Shown: positions 44,662 through 54,968, numbered from the stretch's first letter. The stretch is DNA of 64,000 nucleotides from Thermoflexus hugenholtzii JAD2 (GCA_945881915.1 CAMCVW010000003.1:62001-126000); one strand, 5' to 3'. The notes: generated from the letters alone by a model not told the origin. Made by a program: numbers and translations.

Positions 44662-44668
44662 TCCCTTT

Positions 44669-44700
44669 GCCCGGCTACGCAGTCCGCTGCGTAGCCGGGC
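44669..44700 (+). other. Strong intercistronic hairpin, ilvC-leuA
   Basis: A perfect 14-bp stem (GCCCGGCTACGCAG, loop TCCG, CTGCGTAGCCGGGC) has no T tract after it. It is better explained as a processing, stability or pausing element than as an intrinsic terminator; leuA follows 21 bp later. Confidence 0.7.
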
Positions 44701-44721
44701 GTCATACTAAAGGACACTCTG

Positions 44722-46380
44722 ATGCAGGATAGTCATGTACGAATCTTTGATACGACGTTACGCGATGGCGAACAAGCACCTGGGTGCACGATGTCGCTCG
44801 AAGAAAAGCTCGAAATAGCACGTCAGCTACATCGTCTAGGTGTCGATATCATTGAATCTGGCTTCCCTGCAGCATCACCCGGTGACTGGGCCGCAGTGCA
44901 TCAAATCGCCAAAGAAGTAGGCACTGCTGATGGTCCGGTTATCTGCGCACTCGCGCGCGCCAATCGCGACGACATCGACAAAGCATGGACTGCTATACAG
45001 CCAGCTGTGAAAAAACGCATTCATACGTTTTTATCGTCGTCCGACATTCATATCGAATATCAGTTCAAATCCACTCGCGAAAAAATGCTCGAACGCGCTC
45101 GTGAAATGGTGCGGTATGCACGTTCACTCTGCGAAGATATCGAATTTTCGCCCATGGATGCCAGCCGCTCCGACCCTGCCTATCTCCATCAAATGTTGAC
45201 GGCTGTGGTTGCCGAAGGTGCAACGACCCTCAATATTCCTGATACCGTCGGGTTCACTACGCCTGACGAATACGGCGAGATGATTCGTGGAATATTGGCA
45301 AACGTACCCGGTATCGAAAATTGCATCATATCAACGCATTGTCACGATGACTTGGGTATGGCAGTGGCGAATAGTCTGGCAGGTGTACGAGCCGGTGCAC
45401 GCCAAATCGAATGTACCATCAACGGTATCGGCGAGCGGGCTGGCAATGCATCGCTGGAGGAAGTCGTGATGGCGTTGCACACGCGCAATGCATACTATGG
45501 CATATCTACCAATGTCGTAACCACGGAATTGACCCGCAGCAGTCGGTTACTCAGCTCCTTTATCGGCATTCCCGTCCCACCGAACAAAGCGATTGTGGGT
45601 GGCAACGCATTTGCGCACGAATCAGGCATTCATCAAGACGGCGTCCTCAAAAATCGGATGACCTATGAAATCATGAGCGCCGAGACGGTCGGACTCGACG
45701 GCAACATGCTCGTCCTCGGAAAACACTCTGGTCGACATGCATTCCGGTTAAAACTCTCCGCTATGGGGTTTGAACCAGACAACGATGACGAATTCCAAAA
45801 AGTATTTGAACGCTTCAAAGAGCTCTGCGACCGCAAGAAAAAAATCGATGATCGTGATCTCGAAGCACTCATCACCGGTGAACATCATCGGGTGGAAGAA
45901 GTCTATAAACTGGAACACGTCCAGGTCATTACTGGTACCAGTCTGACTCCTGTAGCGACGGTGCGACTCATTGACCAACAGGGGAATCCATATCTCGCTG
46001 CCGCCCACGGGACGGGCCCTGTGGATGCAATCTACAAAGCCATTGACAGTGTCGTCAAACGCCCTGTCGAATTACTCGAGTTTTCGATAAACTCGGTGAC
46101 TGAAGGTATCGATGCGGTCGCAGAGGTTTCCGTGCGCATTCGCGACACTATCGCCGCCCAACAAGCCGCAGCAAATCCAGGGATTGACCTGTTCAGCGGA
46201 TACGGCGTTCACACTGACACCATGGTCGCAGCCGCCGAAGCCTATATGGGCGCTTTAAATAAGTTACTCCAAGACCGCGGACGGCGTATCAACGACGAGA
46301 AATCGGCGTATGCAGATGGCTACGATCAATCAAAAACCGGCTACGCCATTGATTCATTCGCAAATACCGGTAAGCAGTAG
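44722..46380 (+). CDS. leuA: 2-isopropylmalate synthase
   Basis: This 552-residue enzyme commits 2-ketoisovalerate to leucine. Motifs are FDTTLRDGEQAPG (metal and substrate), the central STHCHDDLGMAVANSLAG, and GIGERAGNASLEEVVMAL. The C-terminal LeuA regulatory domain (about 390-515) should bind leucine. The specificity segment and the adjacent ilvC favour isopropylmalate rather than citramalate synthase. AAAGGA precedes the ATG at 44722. Confidence 0.95.
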   Translation: MQDSHVRIFDTTLRDGEQAPGCTMSLEEKLEIARQLHRLGVDIIESGFPAASPGDWAAVHQIAKEVGTADGPVICALARANRDDIDKAWTAIQPAVKKRIHTFLSSSDIHIEYQFKSTREKMLERAREMVRYARSLCEDIEFSPMDASRSDPAYLHQMLTAVVAEGATTLNIPDTVGFTTPDEYGEMIRGILANVPGIENCIISTHCHDDLGMAVANSLAGVRAGARQIECTINGIGERAGNASLEEVVMALHTRNAYYGISTNVVTTELTRSSRLLSSFIGIPVPPNKAIVGGNAFAHESGIHQDGVLKNRMTYEIMSAETVGLDGNMLVLGKHSGRHAFRLKLSAMGFEPDNDDEFQKVFERFKELCDRKKKIDDRDLEALITGEHHRVEEVYKLEHVQVITGTSLTPVATVRLIDQQGNPYLAAAHGTGPVDAIYKAIDSVVKRPVELLEFSINSVTEGIDAVAEVSVRIRDTIAAQQAAANPGIDLFSGYGVHTDTMVAAAEAYMGALNKLLQDRGRRINDEKSAYADGYDQSKTGYAIDSFANTGKQ

Positions 46381-46391
46381 TTTCAGAAAGG

Positions 46392-46415
46392 CGCCGCAGG
46401 TACATGCCTGCGGCG
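46392..46415 (+). other. Intercistronic hairpin, leuA-pheA
   Basis: CGCCGCAGG and CCTGCGGCG form a 9-bp stem around TACATG. No T tract follows. The ATG in its loop (46404) is an alternative start for pheA that the structure would hide. Confidence 0.65.
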
Positions 46416-46424
46416 TACGTTATC

Positions 46425-47255
46425 ATGCGCATTAGTTTTCTGGGCCCCGCTGGCACGTATAGCGAAATCGCAGCTCTTGCCTATGCTACGACATCCGATT
46501 CGGTTGTTGCCTGTACGTCGCACACCACTGTTGTGGCGGCTGTCGAAAACGGCGATGCAGATGTCGCCATGATGCCCATCGAAAACGTCCTCGAAGGGGC
46601 TATCACGGTAACTCTTGATTTACTCATCCACGAAACCGCTCTCCGGATCTGTGCCGAAACCGTCGTCCCGATAAAACATCAACTCCTTGGCCGTTTTGGA
46701 TTTGACATAACATTAGCAAAAATCCTCTACGGACATCCACAATCGCTCGCACAGTGCCGTCATTTCATTGAATCTCACCTCCCGCATGTTACATCCGTCG
46801 CCTCATTGTCGAATAGTGCTGCGCCAGCTGATGCGTTGGCCTCGGCAGTGCCTGCTGTCGCAATAGGAACCGTACGTGCTGCCGAGTTGACGGGTACGTG
46901 TATTTTGGTTCCCGACATTCAAGACCGACATAACAATGTCACTCGTTTTGTTGCACTTGCACGACAAGACCATGTTCCGACCGGGAATGACAAAACGAGC
47001 TTGTGCTTTGGGTTCGATCGAGAAGATCAGCCTGGGCAGGTCGTACGCGTCCTCGAAATTCTGGCCAAAGCAAACATCAACATGATTAAACTAGAATCTC
47101 GTCCTTCAAAAGCGGTGTTAGGCGAATATGTCTTTTTGGTTGATATCAATGGCCACCGCGAAGATCCTCACATTGCCGAAGCACTCGCTGCTATGCAAAC
47201 ACAAACTGGCTTCCTCAAAATATTCGGGAGCTACCCGTGCTATGCAAAAGACTAA
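46425..47255 (+). CDS. pheA: Prephenate dehydratase (monofunctional)
   Basis: This 276-residue enzyme makes phenylpyruvate for phenylalanine synthesis. It starts MRISFLGPAGTYSEIAA, has the catalytic NVTRFVAL (TRF) motif and a C-terminal ACT domain (LCFGFDREDQPGQVVRVLE, KLESRPSK) for phenylalanine feedback. There is no chorismate mutase fusion. The start at 46425 matches the conserved N-terminus although its ribosome site is weak; ATG 46404 adds seven residues and lies in a hairpin loop. Its position in an ilv-leu operon is unusual. Confidence 0.94.
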   Translation: MRISFLGPAGTYSEIAALAYATTSDSVVACTSHTTVVAAVENGDADVAMMPIENVLEGAITVTLDLLIHETALRICAETVVPIKHQLLGRFGFDITLAKILYGHPQSLAQCRHFIESHLPHVTSVASLSNSAAPADALASAVPAVAIGTVRAAELTGTCILVPDIQDRHNNVTRFVALARQDHVPTGNDKTSLCFGFDREDQPGQVVRVLEILAKANINMIKLESRPSKAVLGEYVFLVDINGHREDPHIAEALAAMQTQTGFLKIFGSYPCYAKD

Positions 47256-48452
47256 AAACCATGTAGTACTTCCTTTCCTAAGACAAGATTCTGCGTGCTC
47301 GCACACACTGTGAAAGCATTTTCCGTTCGGAAGACGACACAATCAAAATTGCCAACCTCCTCGATGTCTGGGTGTAGCATGTGATGACCGGTACTGGCCT
47401 GTTTCTCACGTCAAAAACGCTGAGTTTTTTGCCGAATCGCGTACATGAATTTTCTGACTGTGAAAATTGCCGAATTTGGCAGCTCGCGTCACCACAAAAC
47501 ACTTGTGACACAGGCCAAATATCCAAGAAACCCTATAGGCGTCAGCTCCCGTGGCACGTAGTGACGCAGAATTTCTGTCGCATGGTAACTTTTTAACGAA
47601 CTACACGAATCGATATATTCGCATTATTGTGGCAATGTGGGGTGCTCTGTCATGTATGTGAATGAGTTAATCTCGGCGTACAACACCTTTTGATTGCTAG
47701 CTCATACATATGACTGGTCGGTCATAAGCATTTGCCGGCGGTCTGCGCCGCCGCAGGTACAATCCTGCGCTGTGACACAAACTGTCGATTACTATAAAAG
47801 GTATTACAACGGGTTTGCAGGATTCAAACGCGCATTCCTGACAGTGGGATGACGAATTCGGTCGGCATTCCGACAGATGAAGAAATATAATGTCGCCGAA
47901 ATTATAGCTACTATCGCGGTGAGAGCCGTCAACGAATCGACTGTACGCTGCAGCTGTAGGGATTGGCAGTCAACACATTCGCCATAGAAATCCATACAGA
48001 TCTCGTCACAGGGTTTCTGATCGATGGTGTTTCGCTCGTTGAATACATATTTTCATTTTTTGTACTCTAGGGCATCGTAGCTAACACTTGTGTATTGCAA
48101 ATCACCCTAGGGAGCAAGTGATGGATACGGTTGGTTGCTCTGCCAGACTCTCGACGAGAGTGGCATGCATGATTGGTTGCGTGTGCATGGATTATCCGCC
48201 ACCGGCTTACAGAATGCTCCATGACGGGGTACAACTGATGTGAGTGGTCAGCCTGCGAAGTGACCTCGGTATGATAGGTGATATCTCACATAGCACTGCC
48301 GATTGACACGTTTGCAGTGGTGAAAAAACTCACTGTATTCAGAATGGCATGAATATGCGTAGCATTGGCCCGTACCATTAAACTGTTGTATGGTAAACTA
48401 TCGAAGCATACCGTCGCAATGGGGTACAGGCAATTTTGAACAGGAGAAGTCG
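47256..48452. other. 1.2 kb region without recognised gene
   Basis: No frame of credible length with a ribosome site is seen between pheA and ilvE. Short fragments such as 47278-47526 (minus) look like chance or decayed coding sequence. Local structures include ACTCTCG-ACGAGAGT near 48147 and CAGTG ... CACTG near 48316. A TTGACA at 48303 and TATGGT near 48388 are possible promoter parts for ilvE, but are not well paired. An unannotated small RNA cannot be excluded. Confidence 0.45.
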
Positions 48453-49364
48453 ATGTCGACAAAACAAATTTGGTTCAAAGGCAAGATGATTCCGTGGGAG
48501 CAAGCGAACGTGCACATCATGACGCATGCGCTCCACTATGGTTCATCCATATTTGAAGGAATTCGTTCATACCCAACGCCGAATGGTGCAGCAATTTATC
48601 GATTGGGACCACACATCCGCCGGTTGTACGACTCATGCAAAATCTACAGCATGGAGATCCCGTTCACCCCAGCCGAAATCACACAAGCCACCAAGGATGT
48701 CGTCCGTGTCAACAACATGACCAATGCCTACTTACGCCCACTTGTATGGCGTGGTGAAGGACCATTGGGACTCGACGGCAAAGGGAATCCCATCGAAGCA
48801 ATGGTCGCGGCAGTCGAGTGGGGCGCATATCTCGGTGCAGATGGCCTCAAAAACGGTGTTGACGTAGGTGTATCCTCATGGAACCGATTGGCATCTAACA
48901 CCATACCGACGATGGCCAAAGCAGGCGGTAACTACCTGTCTTCGTTCCTCATCAAGAGCGAAGCATTGCGCAACGGCTACAACGAAGGCATTGCGCTCGA
49001 TACACGTGGGAACGTCGCCGAAGGATCGGGGATGAACTTATTCGTTGTCCGTGACGGCGTCCTGTACACCCCACCAATTACTGCAAATATTTTGCCCGGT
49101 ATCACCCGCGATTCCATCATGAAGATAGCCAAAGATCTGAAAATTGAAGTACGCGAAACCGAAATGCAGCGTGAGGCATTGTACATTGCCGACGAACTGT
49201 TCTTCTGTGGTACTGCAGCCGAAGTCACTCCAATCCGTTCGGTCGACCGTGTAACCGTAGGCGCCGGCAAAATCGGTGAAATCACCAATGCCATCCAAGA
49301 GCATTTCTTTGGATTGTTTGCTGGTAAGGTCGATGATAAGCACGGCTGGTTGGACTACATCTAG
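48453..49364 (+). CDS. ilvE: Branched-chain amino acid aminotransferase
   Basis: This 303-residue class IV PLP aminotransferase performs the last step of valine, leucine and isoleucine synthesis. Family landmarks are [42 protein letters not shown] with the PLP lysine region [10 protein letters not shown], and [18 protein letters not shown] precedes the ATG at 48453; a longer frame to 48390 has no signal. It opens the second half of the leucine cluster (ilvE-leuC-leuD-leuB) and is separated from leuC by a terminator-like hairpin. Confidence 0.96.
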   Translation: MSTKQIWFKGKMIPWEQANVHIMTHALHYGSSIFEGIRSYPTPNGAAIYRLGPHIRRLYDSCKIYSMEIPFTPAEITQATKDVVRVNNMTNAYLRPLVWRGEGPLGLDGKGNPIEAMVAAVEWGAYLGADGLKNGVDVGVSSWNRLASNTIPTMAKAGGNYLSSFLIKSEALRNGYNEGIALDTRGNVAEGSGMNLFVVRDGVLYTPPITANILPGITRDSIMKIAKDLKIEVRETEMQREALYIADELFFCGTAAEVTPIRSVDRVTVGAGKIGEITNAIQEHFFGLFAGKVDDKHGWLDYI

Positions 49365-49377
49365 GCATTCATCCTGA

Positions 49378-49407
49378 GTGGTGGGGAGCAATCCCCACCA
49401 CGGTTTT
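49378..49407 (+). terminator. Terminator-like hairpin between ilvE and leuC
   Basis: A perfect 10-bp stem (GTGGTGGGGA, loop GCAA, TCCCCACCAC) followed by GG and four Ts lies 7 bases before the leuC ribosome site. It could be partial termination, reducing leuCDB relative to ilvE. Confidence 0.75.
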
Positions 49408-49426
49408 GCATGTGAGGAACTGGCAA

Positions 49427-50851
49427 ATGACCACTGCGCCGCAGACATTGTTCGAAAAAATCTGGAACCGGCATATTGTCCGTCCTGAGACCAGCGAGAC
49501 CCCGGCTGTCCTCTACGTAGACCTCCATTTGGTCCATGAAGTGACGTCGCCCCAGGCATTCACAGAACTGCGTGAACGTGGCCTGAAGGTGCGCCGTCCG
49601 GCACAAACAATTGCAACCATGGATCATTCTACGCCGACGACCCCCCGTGGCAGTGATGGGATCATTCCCGTGCTCGATGCACAGGCGCAGATACAACTCA
49701 ACCAACTCGAAAAAAACTGTATTGATTTTGGTATTCCCCTGTTTGCCATTGGGACCGAAAATCAAGGGATCGTCCATGTCATTGGACCCGAACAAGGGCT
49801 CACTCAGCCAGGGATGACAATCGTCTGCGGTGACAGTCACACCAGCACGCATGGTGCATTTGGTGCACTCGCATTTGGTATCGGCACATCCGAAGTCGGT
49901 CACGTACTTGCCACGCAATGTCTCTTGCAGAGTCGCCCGAAAACGATGGAAGTGCGTATCACCGGTACGCTGCGCCCAGGTGTGGGAGCAAAAGACATAA
50001 TTTTGGCAATTATCGCCAAAATCGGTATCGGCGGCGGTACCGGCTATGTGTTTGAGTATACCGGCTCCGCGATTCGTGGGCTGAGCATGGAAGAACGCAT
50101 GACGGTCTGCAATATGTCGATCGAAGGCGGCGCACGCGCCGGACTCATCGCGCCAGATCACGTCACTTTTGACTACATCAAAGGCCGTCCACGTGCACCG
50201 CAGGGTACCGCTTGGGACGCCGCTGTCGCCGACTGGGCAACCTTAGTCACCGATGCGGATGCTGCTTATGATGCGACGATTGAACTCGATGCCGATACGT
50301 TGACTCCGATGATTACGTACGGCACGAACCCGGGGATGGGTATCCCAATTACTGGTACAGTCCCGACCCGGGCCGACATGGCGGATGAGCAATCGAAAGC
50401 AGGCCTCGAAAAAGCGCTCAAATATATGGACCTGCAAGAGGGTCAATCCCTCATCGGCAAGAAAATCGATGTCGTCTTCATTGGTAGCTGCACAAATTCT
50501 CGCATATCGGATCTGCGCCAGGCTGCCAGTGTGATGAAGGGCCGACGTGTCGATTCCAATGTCCGTGTGCTGGTTGTGCCAGGTTCTGCACAAGTCAAAA
50601 AACAGGCAGAAGCAGAAGGGCTCGACAAGATTTTCACCGCTGCTGGTGCAGAATGGCGTGAAGCAGGGTGTTCGATGTGTATTGCCATGAACGGCGACCA
50701 GCTGAGCCCTGGGCAATACGCAGTATCAACCAGCAACCGCAATTTCGAAGGACGTCAAGGGAAGGGTGGTCGGACATTTTTGGCGAGTCCGCTCACCGCC
50801 GCCGCCACTGCAATTTCAGGAGCAATCTGTGACCCACGCGACATCCGCTAA
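49427..50851 (+). CDS. leuC: 3-isopropylmalate dehydratase, large subunit
   Basis: This 474-residue [4Fe-4S] hydro-lyase isomerises 2- to 3-isopropylmalate with LeuD. Cluster cysteines lie in [11 protein letters not shown] and [10 protein letters not shown]; the substrate region [23 protein letters not shown] is conserved. GAGGAA precedes the ATG at 49427. Its 3' end overlaps the start of a small membrane protein gene by 23 bp, which separates leuC from its partner leuD. Confidence 0.97.
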   Translation: MTTAPQTLFEKIWNRHIVRPETSETPAVLYVDLHLVHEVTSPQAFTELRERGLKVRRPAQTIATMDHSTPTTPRGSDGIIPVLDAQAQIQLNQLEKNCIDFGIPLFAIGTENQGIVHVIGPEQGLTQPGMTIVCGDSHTSTHGAFGALAFGIGTSEVGHVLATQCLLQSRPKTMEVRITGTLRPGVGAKDIILAIIAKIGIGGGTGYVFEYTGSAIRGLSMEERMTVCNMSIEGGARAGLIAPDHVTFDYIKGRPRAPQGTAWDAAVADWATLVTDADAAYDATIELDADTLTPMITYGTNPGMGIPITGTVPTRADMADEQSKAGLEKALKYMDLQEGQSLIGKKIDVVFIGSCTNSRISDLRQAASVMKGRRVDSNVRVLVVPGSAQVKKQAEAEGLDKIFTAAGAEWREAGCSMCIAMNGDQLSPGQYAVSTSNRNFEGRQGKGGRTFLASPLTAAATAISGAICDPRDIR

Positions 50852-51080
50852 AGATTTCACTGAACCGCGTATTCCGTTGTGGCTCGGGATAGCTCCGTTG
50901 GGACTCATCCTCGTAGGGCTTGGCTTTAGCATCGCCGGTGATGCGGTAGTCCGCAAAATCAAACAACAATCATGGTTTTTGCGAGGGACGTTGGGCCTCA
51001 TTTTGCTCAACAGCGGCATCAGTGTTGTCGGCGAAGCAGTGCGTATGCGCATTCATGCCGATCTCGATATTCAGCGATAG
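50829..51080 (+). CDS. Small two-helix membrane protein inserted between leuC and leuD
   Basis: This 83-residue protein starts at a GTG with CAGGAG 7 bases upstream, inside the end of leuC (23-bp overlap). Two hydrophobic helices (about 18-38 and 52-68) are separated by a basic loop [11 protein letters not shown], and the C-terminus is polar. I do not recognise the family. It ends 9 bp before leuD, so it is translated from the same message. Its good ribosome site and helices argue for a real gene, but no role in leucine synthesis is known to me. Confidence 0.65.
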   Translation: MTHATSAKDFTEPRIPLWLGIAPLGLILVGLGFSIAGDAVVRKIKQQSWFLRGTLGLILLNSGISVVGEAVRMRIHADLDIQR

Positions 51081-51089
51081 GACGAATCG

Positions 51090-51704
51090 ATGGAATCATT
51101 CAAGCCATATACCGCACGCTATGCCGTGCTGCCGGTCGAGAACATCGACACGGACCAGATAATCCCCGCCCGCTTCCTCAAGACGACGAATAAGGTCGGA
51201 TTGGGAGAAATGCTGTTTTCGGACTGGCGCTACACCGACGCCGGTGGACCGAATCCCGATTTCATCATCAATAAACCCGAATACCAAGGCGTCGAAGTGT
51301 TGGTGGCCGGGAATAACTTCGGCTGTGGATCATCCCGAGAACACGCACCCTGGGCACTGCAAGGATACGGGTTCAAAGCGGTATTGAGTACGTATTTTGC
51401 CGACATTTTTCGCAATAACTCGCTGAAAAACGGATTAATCCCGATCATCATCAGTGAAGAAACCTACCAAAAACTCGTCGCCGCTGATGCGGAGGCTGCG
51501 GGAGAAGTCGAGATTTCGGTTGACTTGGCTTCACAGACAGTTACCCTCCCGGATGGAGAGAAAGTCCACTTCCCCATTGAACCATTTGCCAAGTTCTGTG
51601 TGTTGAACGGCGTCGATCAACTCGGCTTCTTAGTTTTGGCTGACGCTGACCTGACGGCATATGAATCCGCACACGCTGCACGCGTCAATACTGCAGGACT
51701 CTGA
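51090..51704 (+). CDS. leuD: 3-isopropylmalate dehydratase, small subunit
   Basis: This 204-residue swivelling subunit pairs with LeuC. It shows [19 protein letters not shown] and the substrate loop [17 protein letters not shown], with normal length for the bacterial LeuD type. The stop codon overlaps the leuB start as TGATG, giving translational coupling. Confidence 0.97.
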   Translation: MESFKPYTARYAVLPVENIDTDQIIPARFLKTTNKVGLGEMLFSDWRYTDAGGPNPDFIINKPEYQGVEVLVAGNNFGCGSSREHAPWALQGYGFKAVLSTYFADIFRNNSLKNGLIPIIISEETYQKLVAADAEAAGEVEISVDLASQTVTLPDGEKVHFPIEPFAKFCVLNGVDQLGFLVLADADLTAYESAHAARVNTAGL

Positions 51705-52798
51705 TGAACGCAACAATCACAACACTTCCCGGTGATGGAATTGGCCCAGAAGTCGTCGCACAGGGCGTTGCAGCCCTGAACCAGGTTGCAGCAGTTTTCG
51801 GCCATACCTTCACCCTCAAAACAGCACTGCTCGGTGGGTGTGCCATCGACGAGACGGGCACTGCATTACCACAGGTAACAATCGACGCGTGCACTGCATC
51901 TGACGCCGTACTCTTGGGTGCGGTGGGAGGACCGAAGTGGGACAATCCAGCTGCTAAAGTACGCCCGGAACAAGGATTGTTGGGAATTCGCAAGGCACTT
52001 GGTCTGTATGCGAACCTGCGTCCCGTCACGATCCATGAACAGTTGATTCCTGCATCTCCGCTGCGCCCAGATTTACTGGTCGGGGTAGATATGGTCGTCG
52101 TGCGCGAGTTAACGGGTGGTATCTATTTTGGTGAAAAGCGCCGTGAAGCACATGCCTCAGGTGAATTGGCAATCGACACCTGCGTCTACACGACAGGTGA
52201 GATTGAACGTATCATTCGTGCAGCTGCAGTGATTGCTCGGGGACGCAAGAAGAAGCTCGTGTCGGTTGATAAAGCAAATGTGCTCGAAACGTCACGTCTG
52301 TGGCGCTCCGTAACTACCCGGGTTATGAAGGATGAATTCCCCGATGTGACGCTGGAACACATGCTTGTTGATTCCTGTGCAATGCATCTGATTCGGCGCC
52401 CTGCAGACTTCGATGTCATCGTGACCGAAAACATGTTCGGAGATATCCTTACCGACGAAGCCTCGCAATTGGCCGGATCTATGGGAATGCTCCCATCAGC
52501 ATCCCTCGGTGCTGATGGGACAGGTCCGACACGGATGGGTCTGTATGAACCCATTCACGGGTCCGCTCCTGATATTGCAGGCAAAGGAATCGCTAATCCC
52601 ATGGCCACGATTCTTTCGGTAGCGCTGTTGTTGCGTCATTCACTGCATCTCGAATCGGAAGCACAGGCGGTCGAACGTGCTGTTTATGCGACACTCGAAG
52701 CGGGAATTGCAACAGGAGATGTGGCAGCCAAGGGAATGACCCGTAGCACGACCTCGCAGGTTGGCGCAGCTATTGTTGCGCGTATCGCGCGTACCTGA
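51704..52798 (+). CDS. leuB: 3-isopropylmalate dehydrogenase
   Basis: This 364-residue enzyme oxidises and decarboxylates 3-isopropylmalate using NAD. Motifs are [26 protein letters not shown], the ELTGGIYFG loop with Tyr, and [27 protein letters not shown] with metal-binding Asp residues. It begins within the leuD stop. The downstream glycosyltransferase gene starts 4 bp after its stop, so the operon continues. Confidence 0.97.
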   Translation: MNATITTLPGDGIGPEVVAQGVAALNQVAAVFGHTFTLKTALLGGCAIDETGTALPQVTIDACTASDAVLLGAVGGPKWDNPAAKVRPEQGLLGIRKALGLYANLRPVTIHEQLIPASPLRPDLLVGVDMVVVRELTGGIYFGEKRREAHASGELAIDTCVYTTGEIERIIRAAAVIARGRKKKLVSVDKANVLETSRLWRSVTTRVMKDEFPDVTLEHMLVDSCAMHLIRRPADFDVIVTENMFGDILTDEASQLAGSMGMLPSASLGADGTGPTRMGLYEPIHGSAPDIAGKGIANPMATILSVALLLRHSLHLESEAQAVERAVYATLEAGIATGDVAAKGMTRSTTSQVGAAIVARIART

Positions 52799-52802
52799 CA
52801 CC

Positions 52803-53558
52803 ATGCAACCACGCATCTCGATTCTCGATGTAGCCGTTGATGATGTAACCGAGCAAGAAGCGGTTATTGCTGTCGACGGCTATATTCGCAGTGGTGAACC
52901 GCACCAAATCGTCACGCTGAACCCAGAATTCATCATGTCTGCGCAAAAGAATGCACACATCATGCACGTGTTGAATCATGCGAGCATGTCCACACCCGAT
53001 GGGGTAGGAATACTGTGGGCCGCACGATACTTGGGCACGCCGATACGCGAGCGTGTCACTGGCGTTTCACTGGTGGAGCGTCTTGCTAGGGAATCAGTAC
53101 AACGTGGCTGGCGGCTGTTTTTCCTGGGATCTGCACCTGGGATTGCAGAACGAGCAGCTCAACTGCTCCAGAATCGGTATCCCGGACTGCGTATTGCAGG
53201 GACATATGCAGGTTCACCCAAAATAGCCGATGAACAGCATATCCATACCCACATCCAAGATACACAAACCGACATCCTGTTAGTAGCATATGGGCACCCA
53301 AATCAAGAACTCTGGATCGCACGCAATCAATCAAAACTAGGCATCCCTGTTGCAATTGGTGTAGGCGGAACATTTGACGAGCTCGTGGGCACGGTCAAGC
53401 CAGCCCCGGAATGGATGCATCGGCTTGGGCTAAAATGGTTATGGCGGCTCGTCATACAACCTGAGCGGTACAAGCGTATATTCACAGCCGTTGTCCTGTT
53501 TCCCCTTGCTGTCTTCTATCGTCAAATATTGCAGAGACGAGTTCGCCGAATTCTGTAA
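52803..53558 (+). CDS. WecG/TagA/CpsF-family glycosyltransferase
   Basis: This 251-residue GT26 enzyme transfers an N-acetylmannosamine-type sugar to a lipid-linked acceptor in cell-envelope polymers. Motifs are VTLNPEFIMSAQKN, STPDGVGILWAARYLG with the catalytic Asp, and VAYGHPNQELWIARN, GVGGTFDELVGTVKPAPEWM. It lacks a transmembrane helix and should act at the inner face of the membrane. It starts 4 bp after leuB without a clear ribosome site of its own, so translation is probably coupled. Its substrate class is compatible with the WecE-like enzyme at 23.8 kb. Confidence 0.93.
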   Translation: MQPRISILDVAVDDVTEQEAVIAVDGYIRSGEPHQIVTLNPEFIMSAQKNAHIMHVLNHASMSTPDGVGILWAARYLGTPIRERVTGVSLVERLARESVQRGWRLFFLGSAPGIAERAAQLLQNRYPGLRIAGTYAGSPKIADEQHIHTHIQDTQTDILLVAYGHPNQELWIARNQSKLGIPVAIGVGGTFDELVGTVKPAPEWMHRLGLKWLWRLVIQPERYKRIFTAVVLFPLAVFYRQILQRRVRRIL

Positions 53559-53572
53559 CAGACGGATATCAC

Positions 53573-54340
53573 ATGGCCAATAGTGCATCAGGTCGAACGT
53601 TTCGTATCGTCCCAATTATTTCCGTTTTCATGTTTTTGAGCACATGGGAAGTAGCCTGTTTACTCTTTGGTCTGCCACGATACCTTTTACCTGCACCGCA
53701 CGAAGTATTGGTACGACTTTTTTTTGAAATCCATACTTTCTTGATGTGGCAACATATATGGGCAACATTTTCTGTTGCTCTTGTGGGTATGTGCATCGCG
53801 TTATGCATCGGAATTATATTTGGCTGGGCAAGTTTTCATTCGAAGCTCTTCCAAGACGCAACACAGTGGGTCGTCATTAGTACCCAAGCGGTACCCGTCA
53901 TTGCGATAGCCCCGCTGTTTTTTCTCTGGGTACAAAGTGAATACTGGTCAAGAGTCATGGTTACCGTTGTCATAACGTTTTTCCCGCTGTTTTCGTCCAC
54001 CTATACCGCACTCCAACGTATTCCCAGAGAATTACGTGAGGTTGCAAGTCTCGAAGGGTATACACGCCAACAAGCGTGGCACACCTACGAAGCTGCATTG
54101 GCAGCGCCGGTGATTTTTGCAGGCGTGCGTACGAGTATGGTACTTGCGACAACAGGCGCCGTGGTCGGTGAGTACTTAGGTGGACGATATGGCCTTGGTG
54201 CGTTGATTAATATAGCCAGGGGTATGTTCGATACAACGTTAGTTTTTGTGGCTATCGTCATTCTGATTACGATGACACTCTGTTTTTCGTTCCTTTTTCA
54301 TACCGTCGAAACATGGGTTCTGCGCGCATTCGACGATTGA
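53573..54340 (+). CDS. ABC transporter permease (SsuC/ThiX/RibX type)
   Basis: This 255-residue BPD_transp_1 permease has about six helices. Its EAA-type coupling loop reads EVASLEGYTRQQAWHTYEAALAAP and then GEYLGGRYGLGALI. Such permeases import sulfonates, hydroxymethylpyrimidine or riboflavin. The gene ends in TGATG shared with a GNAT gene; the cognate binding lipoprotein follows at 54969. No ATPase is present, as in RibXY systems described from Chloroflexi, so a shared ATPase or none is used. Confidence 0.9.
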   Translation: MANSASGRTFRIVPIISVFMFLSTWEVACLLFGLPRYLLPAPHEVLVRLFFEIHTFLMWQHIWATFSVALVGMCIALCIGIIFGWASFHSKLFQDATQWVVISTQAVPVIAIAPLFFLWVQSEYWSRVMVTVVITFFPLFSSTYTALQRIPRELREVASLEGYTRQQAWHTYEAALAAPVIFAGVRTSMVLATTGAVVGEYLGGRYGLGALINIARGMFDTTLVFVAIVILITMTLCFSFLFHTVETWVLRAFDD

Positions 54341-54894
54341 TGAATGAGTTTCTTTTCAACAAGGACGATTCGGTGGAAAACAGAGATTATGCATTGGCTT
54401 CCGATCGACTTGTCTTTCGTACCCTTCGCTCGGATGATCATGGTGTGGTCTATCGGCAGTTTTCAGACAGCGACATGTGTACCTTTTTTTCAGATCCGCC
54501 ATGTACATCGGACGAGGCGGCAGATATCATCACGCATTATGGCAGTCCGGATGTATCAAAACGGTATGCGCGGTGGGGAATGTACCTTCGTACGGATGGT
54601 TCTTTTGTCGGAACGTGCGGGTACCACTTCTTGGACCGAGATAGAGCTCAGGTTGAAATTGGCTATGATGTTTGGAAAGAGTACTGGCGAATGGGCTTTG
54701 CAACAGAAGCGGTTACGGCACTCTGTGGGATGCTTTTTGCCATATTTCCGGTGAATACGATATATGCGCTGATTGACCCAGCCAATGTTGCTTCCATCGC
54801 TGTCGCCCGTAACATTGGGTTTACAGAGAGTCCGTTGCTGCGTGAAACAAGCGATGGCCTGTTTCTCTGTATGGCATTGAGGAAACCAAAGTGA
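54340..54894 (+). CDS. GNAT-family N-acetyltransferase
   Basis: This 184-residue RimJ-like acetyltransferase has ASDRLVFRTLRSDDHGVVYRQF in part and a CoA-binding segment YDVWKEYWRMGFATEAVTAL. It ends with IALIDP-like and ARNIGFTES elements. It starts within the stop of the permease gene (TGATG). Placement between permease and binding-protein genes may be accidental, but the overlap shows co-expression. Substrate unknown. Confidence 0.87.
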   Translation: MNEFLFNKDDSVENRDYALASDRLVFRTLRSDDHGVVYRQFSDSDMCTFFSDPPCTSDEAADIITHYGSPDVSKRYARWGMYLRTDGSFVGTCGYHFLDRDRAQVEIGYDVWKEYWRMGFATEAVTALCGMLFAIFPVNTIYALIDPANVASIAVARNIGFTESPLLRETSDGLFLCMALRKPK

Positions 54895-54968
54895 TTACGC
54901 ACACCTTTCGCACAGCTTTTGCTTATATCTTGTATACTGTTAGTATTCTTGTACACGAGGTGAAGACA

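Noticed and set aside
49361-50161. 266-residue open frame antisense to leuC
   Set aside because: leuC has all cluster cysteines and continuous homology on the sense strand.
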